Part shown: positions 11,350 to 21,939 of the stretch, piece after piece | How positions within the stretch are numbered: position 1 is the first letter of the stretch | Layout of the letters: every line of letters starts with the position of its first letter | DNA from: Zygaena filipendulae | Lineage: Eukaryota; Arthropoda; Insecta; Lepidoptera; Zygaenidae | Reading direction: 5' to 3' | Length of the DNA stretch: 64,000 nt | Assembly: GCA_907165275.2 (NCBI GenBank) | Contig: OU015661.1 | Coordinates: 441,501 to 505,500, forward strand | Position numbers and translations under genes: made by a program | The notes under the pieces: generated by a model | What the model was told of the DNA's origin: nothing | What the model saw: the letters and a program-made list of their open reading frames with translations, nothing else | Databases searched by the model: none

Positions 11350-11440
11350 ATGTATGAAATTACAGACTGAGGAACCGCTTATCGATGTTGGTCAAGTTTT
11401 AGCTAACGCCAATGTCAGAAAATACACGAATATTGATGAG
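11350..11440 (+). CDS. Exon-like coding segment, protein unknown
   Basis: The segment is open in one frame. It follows a T-rich tract and a TACATATAG acceptor-like site and stops at GATGAG|GTGAGA, a good donor. The translated stretch (KLQTEEPLIDVGQVLANANV, then RKYTNIDE) looks like ordinary protein rather than translated repeat. An alternative acceptor, ATTACAG at 11360-11366, would give a 75-bp phase-0 exon. I do not recognise the protein and see no matching exon on this strand nearby. It could also be a chance open frame. Confidence 0.33.
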
Positions 11441-13083
11441 GTGAGAACTTTATTCTAACAGCGGTCAGTACGTATCGTTTATAGGTATATTTTTACCACA
11501 ATTTAACCACCAGTTGAAACCACGGTCACCCTTCATCTGTATGGTGACAATACTAATTTCTAATGCACTTGCACTTGCCCCTTTCACGTGTTGAGATAAT
11601 TTTTTGTCAACCTGCCGTAGACCTGTTCGGTTCCCCTCCGCTCCGGCTTCCACGAATACACTAGTAAATCTCCCCCGCTTCGCGCGCGGCTATAAACAGA
11701 TGGGCGCATTCCGGGCCAGGGTATTTTTAAAGCGGGCCACCTAATTCTGGATATTGGCCGCTGACATTACTTTTGAATTTGTGTTTTTTGTGAAACAGGA
11801 TTTCGATTGTAGCGTCGGTCTATTTATCACAGTGGAACGAAAGACTATAGGGAAACAATAGTGGACTTTACAACAAGTGCACAAAACGAACCATTTTTAA
11901 AATCATATAATATTTTTGTGGACGAGTTATAAACTCTGCTTTTCACTTCGATTGCGAGGAAATAAAACGGTAGTAGATATAACGTTCAAAGTAAAATTAG
12001 TACAGTTTTGAATACCGGAGGAAATTTTTTTTCCTGGCATATTAACGGTATTTATGTCTTAAAAAACACATAAAGCAAGTAAATTAAAGTAAATATTATA
12101 AAATACCAAATTCTATCTATGAACTTCTTATTGTGTTTGGCTGTATGGCTCATTTTCTTTGCCTTAATATAGATAAATTTATGAGTAGATACGTTAATGC
12201 ACTTGTGCACAAAATTCGATTTTGTATATATCCTGCACAAACAAGCACTTTCAGAGCGTGAGAAGTGAAAAAGTATATAAGTAGGCATAAGAAGACTCAT
12301 CCAGAACGAGAGACCAGATGCATTGAATATGTCGCTACTATCATTATAGTTTAAACAGAGTTGTCTGAGTATAACTACTGTCAACTTAGGTCTCACTGAA
12401 TCAGGACATTTCAATATCCATAAAGTATACTAGCTTCACAATTTTCCCAATCATATATTGGTGACGGATAATTAACTAATGATGATGAGCAAATCCTTGC
12501 AGTACCTAAAGTCACTCGTTTCGATATCTTTTTTTTTCAACGTCATCCCTTAAATAACTAACAAGTGGCTCCCTACGAACCTGTTCACTGTTCTCGATGC
12601 TAAAAATAGCGGCGGCGTCGTCGTATAAGTATAACTCGACATCCATTAGCGGAGGGGGGTTCACGGCGGCTATTTCGGGCCAACAAAGGCAAAACTCGCT
12701 CGCTCCTAATAATAGCCGGCTCGATACTTTCCCGTCCGCCGGCTATTCTCGGGCCGGGCGCTCCTTGCGCAGGATCACACGGCACACCACGGACGGCTAT
12801 TCCGGTACTGTTTATGATACCGCCAGCTCCGCCTGCAGCGAACGTAGCACACTTGCAACCAGTGTACCAACGAAGGCGGCCTTTAAATAGAATTGCGGGA
12901 ATCCAACCAAGTTTTAACACGACGCCGCCCTTTTTATTTCAAGAATAGAGTTATCATTATCAACGTATAGTGTTTTATTATAACCATTTATCGCCTCTAT
13001 GAAAATAAAAGGAGAATCCAATATCATAAGCGTAATATTTAGCACCAAATATTATTAAGATTTAAAAGCAAATAAACCAAAAG
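11441..13083. other. No gene recognised; CpG-rich block inside
   Basis: The segment 12600-12890 is CpG-dense in both strands and contains repeated CCGGCTATT-type motifs. Frames open on both strands there, which is typical of GC-rich non-coding sequence. The rest is AT-rich spacer with a TATAAA at about 11691. Confidence 0.35.
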
Positions 13084-13236
13084 TCCTATTATATTGTATT
13101 CTTTATAAATAAAAATGAACGTTTGTATGTCTGTCCTTTAAGCGTTTCAAAACCACTTTGGCGGGTTGTTCTGCTTGCGTCCGCAAAGATTCCTGATCCC
13201 AAAATTCACGCGGGTGAAACCGCGGGGCACAGCTAG
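13084..13236 (+). mobile_element. Helitron-like element, short copy
   Basis: The 3-prime end has the CGCGGGTGAAACCGCG hairpin and GGCACAGCTAG, followed by T. The likely start is TCCTATTATATTGTATTCTT. The middle is shortened relative to other copies. Confidence 0.6.
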
Positions 13237-13708
13237 TATGCTTATAAAAGTAAAGACAAGACCCCCCATTGTCTCTTTCCCCCGTTTGCGAATCTGACGT
13301 AAAGAGTCACGGGCTAGTTAGAATGATTAGCACCTAGGTGCTGCCGGCGCGGCGGCACAGGTCCGCATTACAAAGGGCAAACAAACAAGACTGTTAGGTA
13401 CCAATACATGGAAAATGATGAATTATTTCAATATCACAAGTTCACAATAGAAGCTCGTGTATGCTCGTAACTGTGTGTGTACAAGTCGTGCGCGCCGCGT
13501 GGCTGCGCTCGCGACGCGACACTACAGGCTCGGCCCGTGCCTTCCCGTCCCGTCCCGTCCGACGCGCCGTGTACCGACCGAGTACAGTGGACACGAGCAC
13601 TACGTTATCACAATAGAAAACTACAAGGAGCGTATCGTCATGCAACAGTTTCATACACACAGTATGTTACAATACGAAAGCTAACATAAGAAGCTTTATT
13701 TATCTTCC
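13237..13708. other. No gene recognised
   Basis: GC-rich segment with GGTGCTGCCGGCGCGGCGGC near 13340 and another CpG-rich stretch at 13480-13590. Overlapping frames on both strands are judged to be chance. Confidence 0.35.
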
Positions 13709-13905
13709 ATAGCTGTTTTCGTTTGCGCGGTTCAACCCGCGGTCATTTCAAAGTTCCCGCGGGAATTCCGGGTTACAATTTAGCCTATGTAACTCAGGGA
13801 TAATGTAGCTTTCTAATGGTGAAAGAATTTTTAAAACTGCTCCAGTAGTTTTTGAATTAAATCGTAACAAATAAAAATCTTTCCTCTTTATATTAGTATA
13901 GATAG
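13709..13905 (-). mobile_element. Helitron-like element, minus orientation, degraded 3-prime end
   Basis: Reading on minus, it starts near TCTATACTAATATAAAGAGG and ends in GAACGCGGGTTG-type hairpin sequence. AGTTCCCGCGGGAATTCCGG marks the family. The terminal CTAG is lost (CATAGCTG on plus). Confidence 0.55.
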
Positions 13906-14366
13906 ATATACATATAATACATATTTCTATTACCGCAATTTACAACTAAAACCAACGAGCATAGATATATGCGTATTTGCTCACTGAAAAACGACGGCTA
14001 TATTTAGTTTTATAGATAAAAATACTGAAATAGCATATTGTTGTACGGAGATAAGAAGGCTGGCCGCTGTTCATAGCTGATACGCGGAAAACAGTGTTTT
14101 ATTATAAAACTACGGGCAAAAATAGCTCGCAACCGACGCGACGCCTGTACCTACCTACACACACACACACCGGATATTTTTAGCGCTGACGAAGGCATAA
14201 AAACGTAATAAACATCAACCATTTAGGTGTCATTCAATCAATATTGTTACTATAAATAACGACGTATAAAACTATATTTATGTACTTATATTTACCGAAA
14301 CTTGTGCTTGTACGGTGCGAGGTGCAAACTACAGACAGAGAGCTGCAATATAAAATACTAGATGAT
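13906..14366. other. No gene recognised; short CA repeat
   Basis: A (CA)n microsatellite lies at about 14157-14171. Nothing else supported. Confidence 0.4.
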
Positions 14367-14591
14367 AAATGGACATAGATAAGCAATAGTGTGTTAACCC
14401 ACACTGGAGAAATTTTGAGTAAATTGTGTTTCAAAAGTAGGAGCGCCATTTGTGTCAACATTTTTTATGTTCAATATTTAGTTACATATTTAAGCAATGT
14501 AATAAGGTTGCCTAACTCTCAATAAATCGTTTTGAATTAATAACTTAATTTTGTGGGTTAACATATTATTATTGCTTATCTGCCTCCAAAT
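14367..14591. mobile_element. MITE family M1, second copy (inverted relative to 4131-4389)
   Basis: The ends AAATGGACATAGATAAGCAA and TTGCTTATCTGCCTCCAAAT are inverted. The interior is the reverse complement of the 4131 copy (TTAACCCACACTGGAGAAAT, GGAGCGCCATTTG). Confidence 0.7.
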
Positions 14592-15096
14592 AAGGATGTG
14601 GTTAGGGACATAACTGAATTTCTGGATTGTTTACAAAACTCTTCGAAGTACCAGGGTGAATAGTGCTTACACATTCGAATAAATATTGATATAATTTCGA
14701 TATAATAATATCTGTATCATGGTCGTTCAGACATATGACAAACGTAGGGCAAGCGTTACGGAAAAACAGACGAAAATGACAAAAAATATACTTCACTGAC
14801 TTATTTGGTTTCGTAGCCAAAAGATAGTTTATCACTGATCCCTTATAATTCCGTATGTCATTTTCATTTTACTTGGAGAAATGGAGAATATGAGCAATAT
14901 GTTGTGACTTGTGAGGTTCGTGGTAGTAAAAATCCTCGACTAGCTCAAATAAAAGATATTTTTTGTAAATTAGAGCTTTTGTATTCTTTAAATCGTATCT
15001 AGTTCAGTCGTTACAATGTGGGTGTTTTCGCAGAATCACTTTGTTCTCACGTAATTAATTGCAATTTGAGTTACCACTAGTATTAACTTTAAACTG
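14592..15096. other. No gene recognised
   Basis: Unique-looking AT-rich spacer with no supportable feature. Confidence 0.35.
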
Positions 15097-15262
15097 ACAG
15101 CGTGCTTGAGGGGTTTCTTGCGCAGCTTCTCTTCAGCCATAGCACTGGGAATCTGTGAAGGGCGAATATTTCATGGGTGCTGTCATAATTATTGTTATTT
15201 TATTGACGTTAAAAAGAGCCACGTTGTGGGCCAACTAACGTTGAATAAAATTATTTGACTTT
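15097..15262 (+). mobile_element. LINE 3-prime end remnant
   Basis: GACGTTAAAAAGAGCCACG, GTGGGCCAACTAACGTTGAA and TAAAATTATTTGACTTTAAC resemble the common lepidopteran LINE 3-prime UTR ending in ATAAAATTATTTGACTTT. No coding region is attached. Confidence 0.45.
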
Positions 15263-15393
15263 AACTATAGATATGGAAGCTATGGAACTATGGAATAGCT
15301 TTAACTATGGAATAGCTTGATTTGTAGTCACATAAAATTTGGACTATAATAAAAAAAAGCACTTCGTTAATCTACCAATTATACATATTTTTA

Positions 15394-15501
15394 CTAGCTG
15401 TTCCCCGCGGTGTCACCCGCGATAATTTCAGAGCACTTTTATCGCGAAATTCCCACGGGAACTCCGAAATTACCGCGAGTTAAACCGCAGAGGACAACTA
15501 G
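15394..15501. mobile_element. Helitron-like sequence with two outward-facing 3-prime ends
   Basis: The left end CTAGCTGTTCCCCGCGG is a minus-oriented 3-prime terminus. The right end GAACTCCGAAATTACCGCG to GACAACTAG is a plus-oriented 3-prime terminus. No TC 5-prime end is present, so the 108-bp unit looks like a fusion of two truncated copies. Confidence 0.6.
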
Positions 15502-15664
15502 TGTATTATGTATACAAATACATGTAAAGAAAAATATTATAATTTTCCTTTATTTAGACTCCCGCGTGTCAGTCACCGTGATAGGCTACAACAGTTATGA
15601 TAATTTATGAGCGTAATCTGTGGTCGAATTATATTATAGTCTATGAAGAATCTACCTGCTGTTA

Positions 15665-16119
15665 AATAGTACATTGTTATCCTAGGGGTGAAAGTAACTT
15701 ATTTCGTCCCGAGACGGGGTTTGGCGCCCCAGCGTAGCGAGGGCGCCAATAGATCGAGGGACTAAATAAGTCTTTCTCCCGAGGATAACACTGTGCTTTT
15801 CATTACGAATGCAAGGAAAGTCAAAATAAAAATAGGAATTAGCTAAAGAAAAAATGAGTGAATTTTATTTTAATTAATATCTACTTAAACTTTACGTTAT
15901 TTCAATTGTACATCGCGCTGGCTGTATAGAAAGTTGGAACATGGTTCAATAGAAATGTGAAAATAGCTCAGATCTTCTGAGGAAATTAGACCTAGTCTTT
16001 TTTTTAATAATTTGACAGTTGTCAGTTGAAAGCGATTCTCCCTAGGGCTGAAAAGGGTTACTTTCAACCCGCTTCTCAGGCAACTTCAGACCTACTTTCC
16101 GAGTATGAGTAATGAAAAA
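15665..16119 (+). mobile_element. Inverted-repeat element family M4, copy 1
   Basis: It begins AATAGTACATTGTTATCCTA and ends CCGAGTATGAGTAATGAAAA. The first 130 bp fold on themselves (TTGTTATCCTAGGGG against CTCCCGAGGATAACA). TTTTCATTACGAATGCAAGG near 15798 is partly inverted against the right end. This copy alone has a GC-rich stretch with GGCGCC repeats (about 15700-15760). Copies 2 and 3 are at 45083 and 53181. Confidence 0.65.
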
Positions 16120-16248
16120 GTAATTTTCAGTATAAGTTTCACTAATTATAAAACGGTGATTCCAATTAAAAAACATAAAATGTCGTTTCTTTCCTAACAG
16201 GTAAGGTTTTATTGTTTGTAGACATTTTCATTTGGTTAATTGGCTACT

Positions 16249-16600
16249 TAGCAAAAAATTTTTTTAGTCCGTCGTGTAGATTAGTAAAAAATATTGGACA
16301 CGTATTTTTTTTTTTATAATCACAGTTGAATTAGATATAAAATATAGTATTTTTCGTACTATATTATTTTTCTATATTATACATATAGTACAATTGACTG
16401 AAATATAGTAAGATACTATATAATTATAGTACGGGTGGCAACCCTAGTCACGAGTCCCCCACCCTAAACTTTAATGCGCTTTATCTATGTTTATTTTCAT
16501 TAATTTGAAAAAGCAAAAAATACGTGTCTATTATTTTTTATTTTCTAACTGACGGACTAATTAGAATTTTGATTTTCATCCCTGGAGAATACCCAATTAC
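16249..16600. mobile_element. MITE family M2, diverged copy
   Basis: TTTTTTAGTCCGTCGTGTAG and ACACGTATTTTTTTTTT on the left pair with ATACGTGTCTATTATTTTTT and GACGGACTAATTAGAATTTT on the right. It shares ACGAGTCCCCCACCCTAAAC with the 8184 copy. Its centre is an AT-rich TATAGTA-repeat segment in place of the first CRE-like half. Confidence 0.65.
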
Positions 16601-16924
16601 TTTGGTAAAGTAAACAAAATAAATCTTTCCTTACACAGAAACTCAATTGTGTTTTGATCGACTGTGTCGCCCAAATCGCCACAAAACTATCATTATATAT
16701 ATACAAATAATTAAACAATATGAAATACTACAAACATTGCGCTAGTATTAAATGGAAGCAGATCATCGCGTGAACGTTCAAACACAATCCCGCCCTGTAG
16801 CAAAACTGGGTCGGATCTACGGCCGGCAACGTTTGAAATGACAGACAGTAAACCGCATAGAGTTAACCGTTCATAAAGAATCTAGCGCGTACTATGTGGG
16901 TTACGATAGGAAATTCCAAGTCAA

Positions 16925-17010
16925 TTTATTATATTTACAATAATAATAATTCTTTTATTTGCAAGAATATGGTACATAAGAGGTGTTAAATTAAAATTCA
17001 TTCAACATAT
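16925..17010 (-). mobile_element. LINE 3-prime end remnant, minus strand
   Basis: On the minus strand the sequence reads TGTACCATATTCTTGCAAAT then AAAAGAATTATTATTATTG, the usual shape of a LINE tail with an ATT repeat. How far the element reaches to the right is unclear. Confidence 0.35.
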
Positions 17011-17562
17011 TCTACCGTTTCCGGCGTGCAAATGTCATCTTATATAAATCTATCATAATATTATTTTAAATTGTTAAAAAATTAATATAGAATGTCGACA
17101 ATATAATTTAAAATGTCATAACTGCAACAAGGGTAAAAAATAAGAAAAAAAACCATAAATAAAAAATTTCAAACATTAGAAAATTAAAACAATTCAAATT
17201 AAGAAATATTTAACAATTTTACAATATTTATAAATATAACAATTACATGTATGTATACCCGCCCACAATTTTGTTATATGCGGATTTTCTCTAGCACACT
17301 ATTGTCCTCCAACATACTCGTAAAATGGAGACTATAAATTATCTATGAAGATATTACACACAATACAAACTTCGAGACTGTAGTAAGTTTTTCACATGTA
17401 CTTGTATCTTTTTGTATTTCGATCAAAGATATTTTGGGTATTTTGATGTTGATGTAAAATAAAGTATATTTCTATGTCTATGTCTAATCAAAGATTTCAA
17501 CTTCAGTAAAAACAACCCGGTGACACTGGAGTGGCATGGATGCCAATTGCCAACGAACTGCC
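17011..17562. other. No gene recognised
   Basis: Very AT-rich. It may be the continuation of the LINE 3-prime UTR at 16925. A second possible tail (AATAAAGTATATTTCTATGT) is at about 17458. Confidence 0.3.
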
Positions 17563-17603
17563 GGTACTAGGGGGAAAGTACTTAATACTTTCCCCCTAGT
17601 ACC
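17563..17603. repeat. Perfect 18-bp inverted repeat with 5-base loop
   Basis: GGTACTAGGGGGAAAGTA, loop CTTAA, then the exact reverse complement TACTTTCCCCCTAGTACC. No flanking transposon ends were recognised. Confidence 0.9.
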
Positions 17604-18426
17604 TCATCACATGTCACGTTAGTCTTCGTTATTTCAGTTACCTTTCAGCATCTATTTTGAAACCTGAGCAGGAAACTGGCTTTCATGAGAGTCATGTTTT
17701 AAACTTTGGGAACAATCTAACATTGTCATTGGCGTTTCGCCATAATTGAAATAGATGAAGAGATTTTTATTACTAAGAAACATTTTCATTGGCAAATTAT
17801 AATTATAGACGCCATTATTAAAGAAGAAGAAGAACCACATCCTTTATATCTCTGTCAACCCAATGGTTCAGCGTTGGAGAATGCCGCAAGGTATTAAGTT
17901 CGCCATTTGTACCTTTTGTGCAAAAAGAAGAATAAATAAATAAATTCGGATGGCTTGGACGTAGGTACACGTGTAGAGCGTGGGCGTATCGTATCTAAGG
18001 TTGACAGCGAACTACAGTTAAACTTTCGCGGGACATGAGAATAAGCCATGACATTGGTGGGAGGCGGATAGTAGTAGGATCGCGTCCTCCAGTAGTAATA
18101 TTTTGTATCCTTCGGTTCTACACTCGAAATTTTAAGTGTAATTAGCACAAAGTAACACCTCGTTGTTAAGTGACGTGGGTGCTGTGTTACAGAACTAGAT
18201 TGCACGCTATCTTAGCATCCGGAGCTCGGATATGAGCGCAAATAGATTCTCATAGCTATTGGCCAAAATCTCCGATTGTGCAACGGTCGTAAATTTAGTT
18301 TTATCGTTCTGCGGTGTTTTAACGGTAAGAATGTTGGCAACGGTGTTAATTTATTCTTTGAAGGCATTTCAATATTTCAAATCGAAATCAATTTGCTTAC
18401 TCGCTGGATAACATATGTATAATATA
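17604..18426. other. No gene recognised
   Basis: Minus-strand open frames at 17652-17840 and 17894-18205 were read through. Neither has recognisable motifs or splice borders. Confidence 0.35.
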
Positions 18427-18651
18427 CTAGTTGTGCCCGGCGGTTTCACCTGCGTCAATTTCAGAGTTCCCGCGGGAATTCCGGGATAGTACCCTATGTG
18501 TTGATCTGATGTATCAGCTATATTATTGTAAAATTTCATTTAAATCCATCCAATAGTTTTTTCGTGAAAGAGTAACAAACATCCATCCATCCATCCATCC
18601 ATTCATCCATACATACTTACAAACTTTCGCGTTTATAATATTAGTATAGGA
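18427..18651 (-). mobile_element. Helitron-like element, minus orientation, complete
   Basis: On minus it starts TCCTATACTAATATTATAAA (preceded by A) and ends with a CCGCCGGGCACAACTAG terminus (followed by T). A (CATC)n microsatellite sits inside at 18577-18612. Confidence 0.75.
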
Positions 18652-18729
18652 TTAATTAGGGGTGACCATATGGCAGTTTGTCATTTAGCTCTAGTGCACC
18701 CCTTAATTTATCCCCCACAAGTAACTTAC

Positions 18730-18772
18730 CCCCACACCCATCAATCGCGCTAAAAAGGTCCGCAAGTCTTAC
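18730..18772 (-). CDS. Exon-like micro-exon, protein unknown
   Basis: On the minus strand a strong acceptor (CCTTCTTTTTCTCATTTCAG) is followed by 43 bp open in one frame only, then a GGG|GTAAGT donor. It encodes VRLADLFSAIDGCG and ends after one base of the next codon. The other two frames have stops. The peptide faintly recalls the start of an EF-hand loop, but too little is visible to say so. CAG|GTAAGA at its start could also be read as a donor, which is the main alternative. Confidence 0.3.
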
Positions 18773-19528
18773 CTGAAATGAGAAAAAGAAGGTACTTAGT
18801 ATACTTCACTGTAGGATACTATCGCTATTTCTTTTTAGTTCCACCTTTTCCCCTCTGGAACTCTTAATTCTACGATAATCCGTCGAAACTCGCGTGAACT
18901 TCAGGATTCCCTCAAATCTTTATTTTCGGATAAAACGTAGGTATCCTATAAGTTTTAGAATCGGTTCAGTATTTCCAAATATTATCTCCTTTTTCTCTTT
19001 ATTAAATTAAATATATTTCTGACACTCGATAAGTTTAGGATCGTGATTACTCGGCAAGAAATACAGCAGAAACTGAAAAAAAAAAAACGAACAAACAATA
19101 CGTAACAATATTATGTCAGCAGGATCAGAGACAAAGAGAGCACTTCGAGCATTTCGTATGGCGGCTGGACGACGCCGGCTGACGGCGAACACAACACAGT
19201 CTATTTTGAAATGTGTTGAAATAGAATTTCCGTGTGCGATTTTTGCCGCCGCTATTTCGAACGTTGTCACACAAACTCGACGCCCGACGCCCGCCGCGCT
19301 GTCCGCATGACAATGTGGATTCAACACAAATTCCTCGATTTTAGAACGTCTAAATTATTTACAAATGAATTCCCGAGTATATTTATGTATATATTATATG
19401 TATTATTATTATGCGAGAATTTTCCATCTGTCAATGTTAGAATATTATAAATAATAGGTAATAATGATAATAAAATAAATATAGGTGGAGATAACGTTAT
19501 TAATGTTTACTATTTAGTTATTTACAGA
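18773..19528. other. No gene recognised; exon-like noise and AT-rich spacer
   Basis: Overlapping open frames on both strands around 19007-19450 are not supported by paired splice sites. A minus-strand T-tract acceptor at about 19069 is mentioned among the rejected items. Confidence 0.35.
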
Positions 19529-19690
19529 TTAAATGAATGAATGAAAAACACTTTATTGAGCACCACAATCGGTACAATGAGAAAAAACTTAGAAAACAGA
19601 AAGTATTAAGTGGCTCCAAAGGGCGGCCTTATCACTATAAAGCGATCTCTTCCAGGCTACCAGGTGGAGTATGGAGACACAACTGTAAAG
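19529..19690 (-). mobile_element. LINE 3-prime end remnant, minus strand
   Basis: Read on minus: CACCTGGTAGCCTGGAAGAG, ATCGCTTTATAGTGATAAGG, CCGCCCTTTG, then GTGCTCAATAAAGTGTTTTT and a CATT repeat. The AGAGATCGC...GATAAGGCCGCC block is characteristic of a common lepidopteran LINE 3-prime UTR. Confidence 0.55.
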
Positions 19691-19879
19691 CAGTAGGTAG
19701 GTGGTGCAGTAGCACAGCAATTAGAATGCGAAAAGTATATAAAATATATATGAATAAATCGAAGGTGTGTTACTATAACGTAGTATCTGTGAACGATAAA
19801 CTTTTCTAATAGGATGGATCGGATCTAATATGAATAACAGAACTGCCCGATACGGGGACAGAAGGCATTCTAGCTTAGG

Positions 19880-20125
19880 TAGATCTGATATTGGCGCAGT
19901 AGGTCACCACGCCTGCCCGCTAATCGATAGGGTCCGGGTTCGATTCCCGGTGGGGGTGGACTTTATGTGATGAGCACAGGGTTCCACTTTCCAGTCTGGG
20001 CGTGTTTATATATCTATATAATATGTATTATATACCACGTTTGCTTGGTTTCCATTACACAAGCTCATAGCTTAGTGTGGAATCAAGTAGATCTGTGTGT
20101 TGAGATGTGAACTATTATTATCATA
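19880..20125 (+). mobile_element. tRNA-derived SINE (family A), full copy
   Basis: An A-box-like TTGGCGCAGTAGGTC (19891-19905) and a B-box GGTTCGATTCCC (19937-19948) are the tRNA-like head. The body continues with TCCAGTCTGGGCGTGTTTAT, TATACCACGTTTGCTTGG and GTGGAATCAAGTAGATCTGT. Related copies are at 42029, 43405, 54629 and 58288. Confidence 0.75.
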
Positions 20126-20165
20126 TCTAATACGATAGTGAAATCGGAATTCAAAGTCCCAGAAC

Positions 20166-20395
20166 TTGTCGGAACTCAAAACGCCGCGAGATCAACAGCT
20201 AAGTGCGACCGCGAGTGGGAGTGGCGCGGTGTGTGCACTGTGCATAGTGCGCTGTGTGGGTGTATCGCGTGACGCGTCGCAACACTGGCGAATTCCAACG
20301 AAGGCGATAAGGCATCCGGCGGGGTCGTCGCCCTTCCGGCGGGCCGGGCGGAGCGGCGCGCTATCTATCAGCTGTTTGCCCACTCGTTAAAACGA
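20166..20395. other. CpG-rich block
   Basis: The stretch is rich in CG dinucleotides (GCGACCGCGAGTGGGAGTGG, GGCGGGCCGGGCGGAGCGGC) inside AT-rich DNA. It could be a promoter or enhancer. Frames open on both strands are a composition effect. Confidence 0.35.
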
Positions 20396-20429
20396 TCGAT
20401 GATTGCCTGTGTTTTTTTTTATAAGGAAG

Positions 20430-20885
20430 CCCATGAATAATAACAATATGCTGGAAATTATCACACATCGCCGCCCTAGTCTCAAACGAAACGGAGCTTG
20501 TATTCCAAAAAATCAGACAACTGACATAATACTGGGCCCTTATTCACTTTGACCAACGAAATTCCTTGCCCATAACGCGCGTCCCAAAAACGCATTTCCA
20601 AACGTTCTATATGCTAAAATATTAGAAATTATTATTCTTTATGCCACAAGAAACGTTGTAGATAAATGTATTTTTTTTTATTACGAGGGAAAGACAGTTT
20701 TTGCGGCGTCTTATCGTAGCGCGGCGTGTTATGGTCATAGTGAATAAGGGCCCTTTTCGAGGTTGTAAATACAAACTTGACATCCAGACCTTTGACGCCA
20801 GTGTTCATCCTATAAATGTTTACTCAGATGCGGGAATCGAACCCGCCACATCCGACGTAGTACAAAACACCATCTAAGTAAACAA
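20430..20885 (-). mobile_element. tRNA-derived SINE (family B), interrupted by a MITE
   Basis: The left side TTATCACACATCGCCGCCCT ... GGAGCTTGTATT matches 9302-9368. The right side has a minus-strand B-box GGTTCGATTCCCGC (plus GCGGGAATCGAACC at 20833-20846). A 220-bp MITE splits it. Confidence 0.55.
20534..20753. mobile_element. MITE with TIR GGGCCCTTATTCACT (family M5)
   Basis: The left end GGGCCCTTATTCACTTTGAC is the inverted counterpart of the right end GTCATAGTGAATAAGGGCCC. It is non-coding. A terminus-less relative lies at about 3990-4130. Confidence 0.75.
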
Positions 20886-20889
20886 TAGT

Positions 20890-21355
20890 AGAAATAGACT
20901 AAACTCATAAAAAACAACCATAGAACTCATAGATCTGGGTGCAAACAACAATGAGAGTTAAGGACCGCGAATGAAGCTAACGATATCGATTAGAACTATC
21001 ATATTTTTATAACATTACCGTTACGTAAGTTAGCATTCAGTGACGGCACAACAAAGACCCTGACTGGAATACCAAACGACATTTGTGTGACAAGTGTCCG
21101 TCGGCGGACTGCGCGGCGCGGCGCGGCGGCGCGGCGTGCGCTTGCGTCGGTATTTTTCCTCCATTTAAAGACGTGCGATTCATTTCATATGGAGTCAATA
21201 AGGCGTGCCGTGACGGCGGGAATTTCCTTTGCTGTAAAGCATAATACAACCTCGTATCTATGTATAGGGGCAAGTGACAACTAAAACACGCATTCTCCGT
21301 AATTTTGTAATAGACAGACTTTCATGTTTTGTCTAGAAAGTACTGATTCTATTAA
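20890..21355. other. No gene recognised; CpG-rich block
   Basis: A GCGCGGCGCGGCGCGGCGGC-like run at about 21110-21140 interrupts AT-rich spacer. Frames open on both strands are not called. Confidence 0.35.
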
Positions 21356-21551
21356 TCCTTACTAATATTATAAATGCAAAAGTGAGTTTGTTTGTTTGTT
21401 ACGCTTTCACGGCTAAACGGCTCAACCGATTACCACGAAATTTTGCATACACGTTATCAGGGGTATAGAGAAGGATATGGCTTTATTTTTATCCCGGAAT
21501 TCCCACGGGAACTCCGAAATTAACGCGCGTGAAACCGCAGGGAACAGCTAG
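21356..21551 (+). mobile_element. Helitron-like element, complete
   Basis: It runs from TCCTTACTAATATTATAAAT (preceded by A) through ATCCCGGAATTCCCACGGGA to GGAACAGCTAG (followed by T). It is 196 bp, and both ends and the A/T insertion context are intact. Confidence 0.8.
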
Positions 21552-21816
21552 TATACTATATGAGAATAATTATAAAATCGAAACGGAGAAGGTACAGAAC
21601 GTACGGAAGGTAGAGAAAAGGCATTTAATTTCACTGACAATAACTATGTCCAAAAACCTGGTGATTAGGAAAGTGTATGGATTTGCTAAGTTTACTTACT
21701 GGTGATAAGTGATTCCATGCTGTTTTTTATATTTTGACCGTTGACGACACAATATGGCATTTTTTCTAACTTAATTGTTGCGTCACCTCCATTAGCGGGA
21801 GAAGCTCAAACTTAAA

Positions 21817-21939
21817 GGTACGGTGTCTTTTTCTTGTAAGTGTAAGTGTGTTTCTGTGTACGTGCACGGCGTGGTGTCTTTTTCCGGGCTTCACTTGTTC
21901 GATCTACGCGTCTCGTCTTTAGTTTTTATTTGGTCTGAG
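21817..21939. mobile_element. Half copy of the hAT-like MITE (family M6)
   Basis: CACGGCGTGGTGTCTTTTTC, GGCTTCACTTGTTCGATCTA and TTTAGTTTTTATTTGGTCTG match the left half of 56044-56253 in reverse orientation. The opposite end is not recognisable. Confidence 0.6.

Noticed and set aside
19000..19075. Minus-strand T-tract acceptor followed by a short open frame, stop and AATAAA, resembling a terminal exon
   Set aside because: Two frames are open, AATAAA is frequent in AT-rich DNA and no upstream exon in matching phase is seen.
19880..19960. Possible functional tRNA gene
   Set aside because: A- and B-boxes are present but no cloverleaf closes, and the sequence continues into a repeated SINE body.
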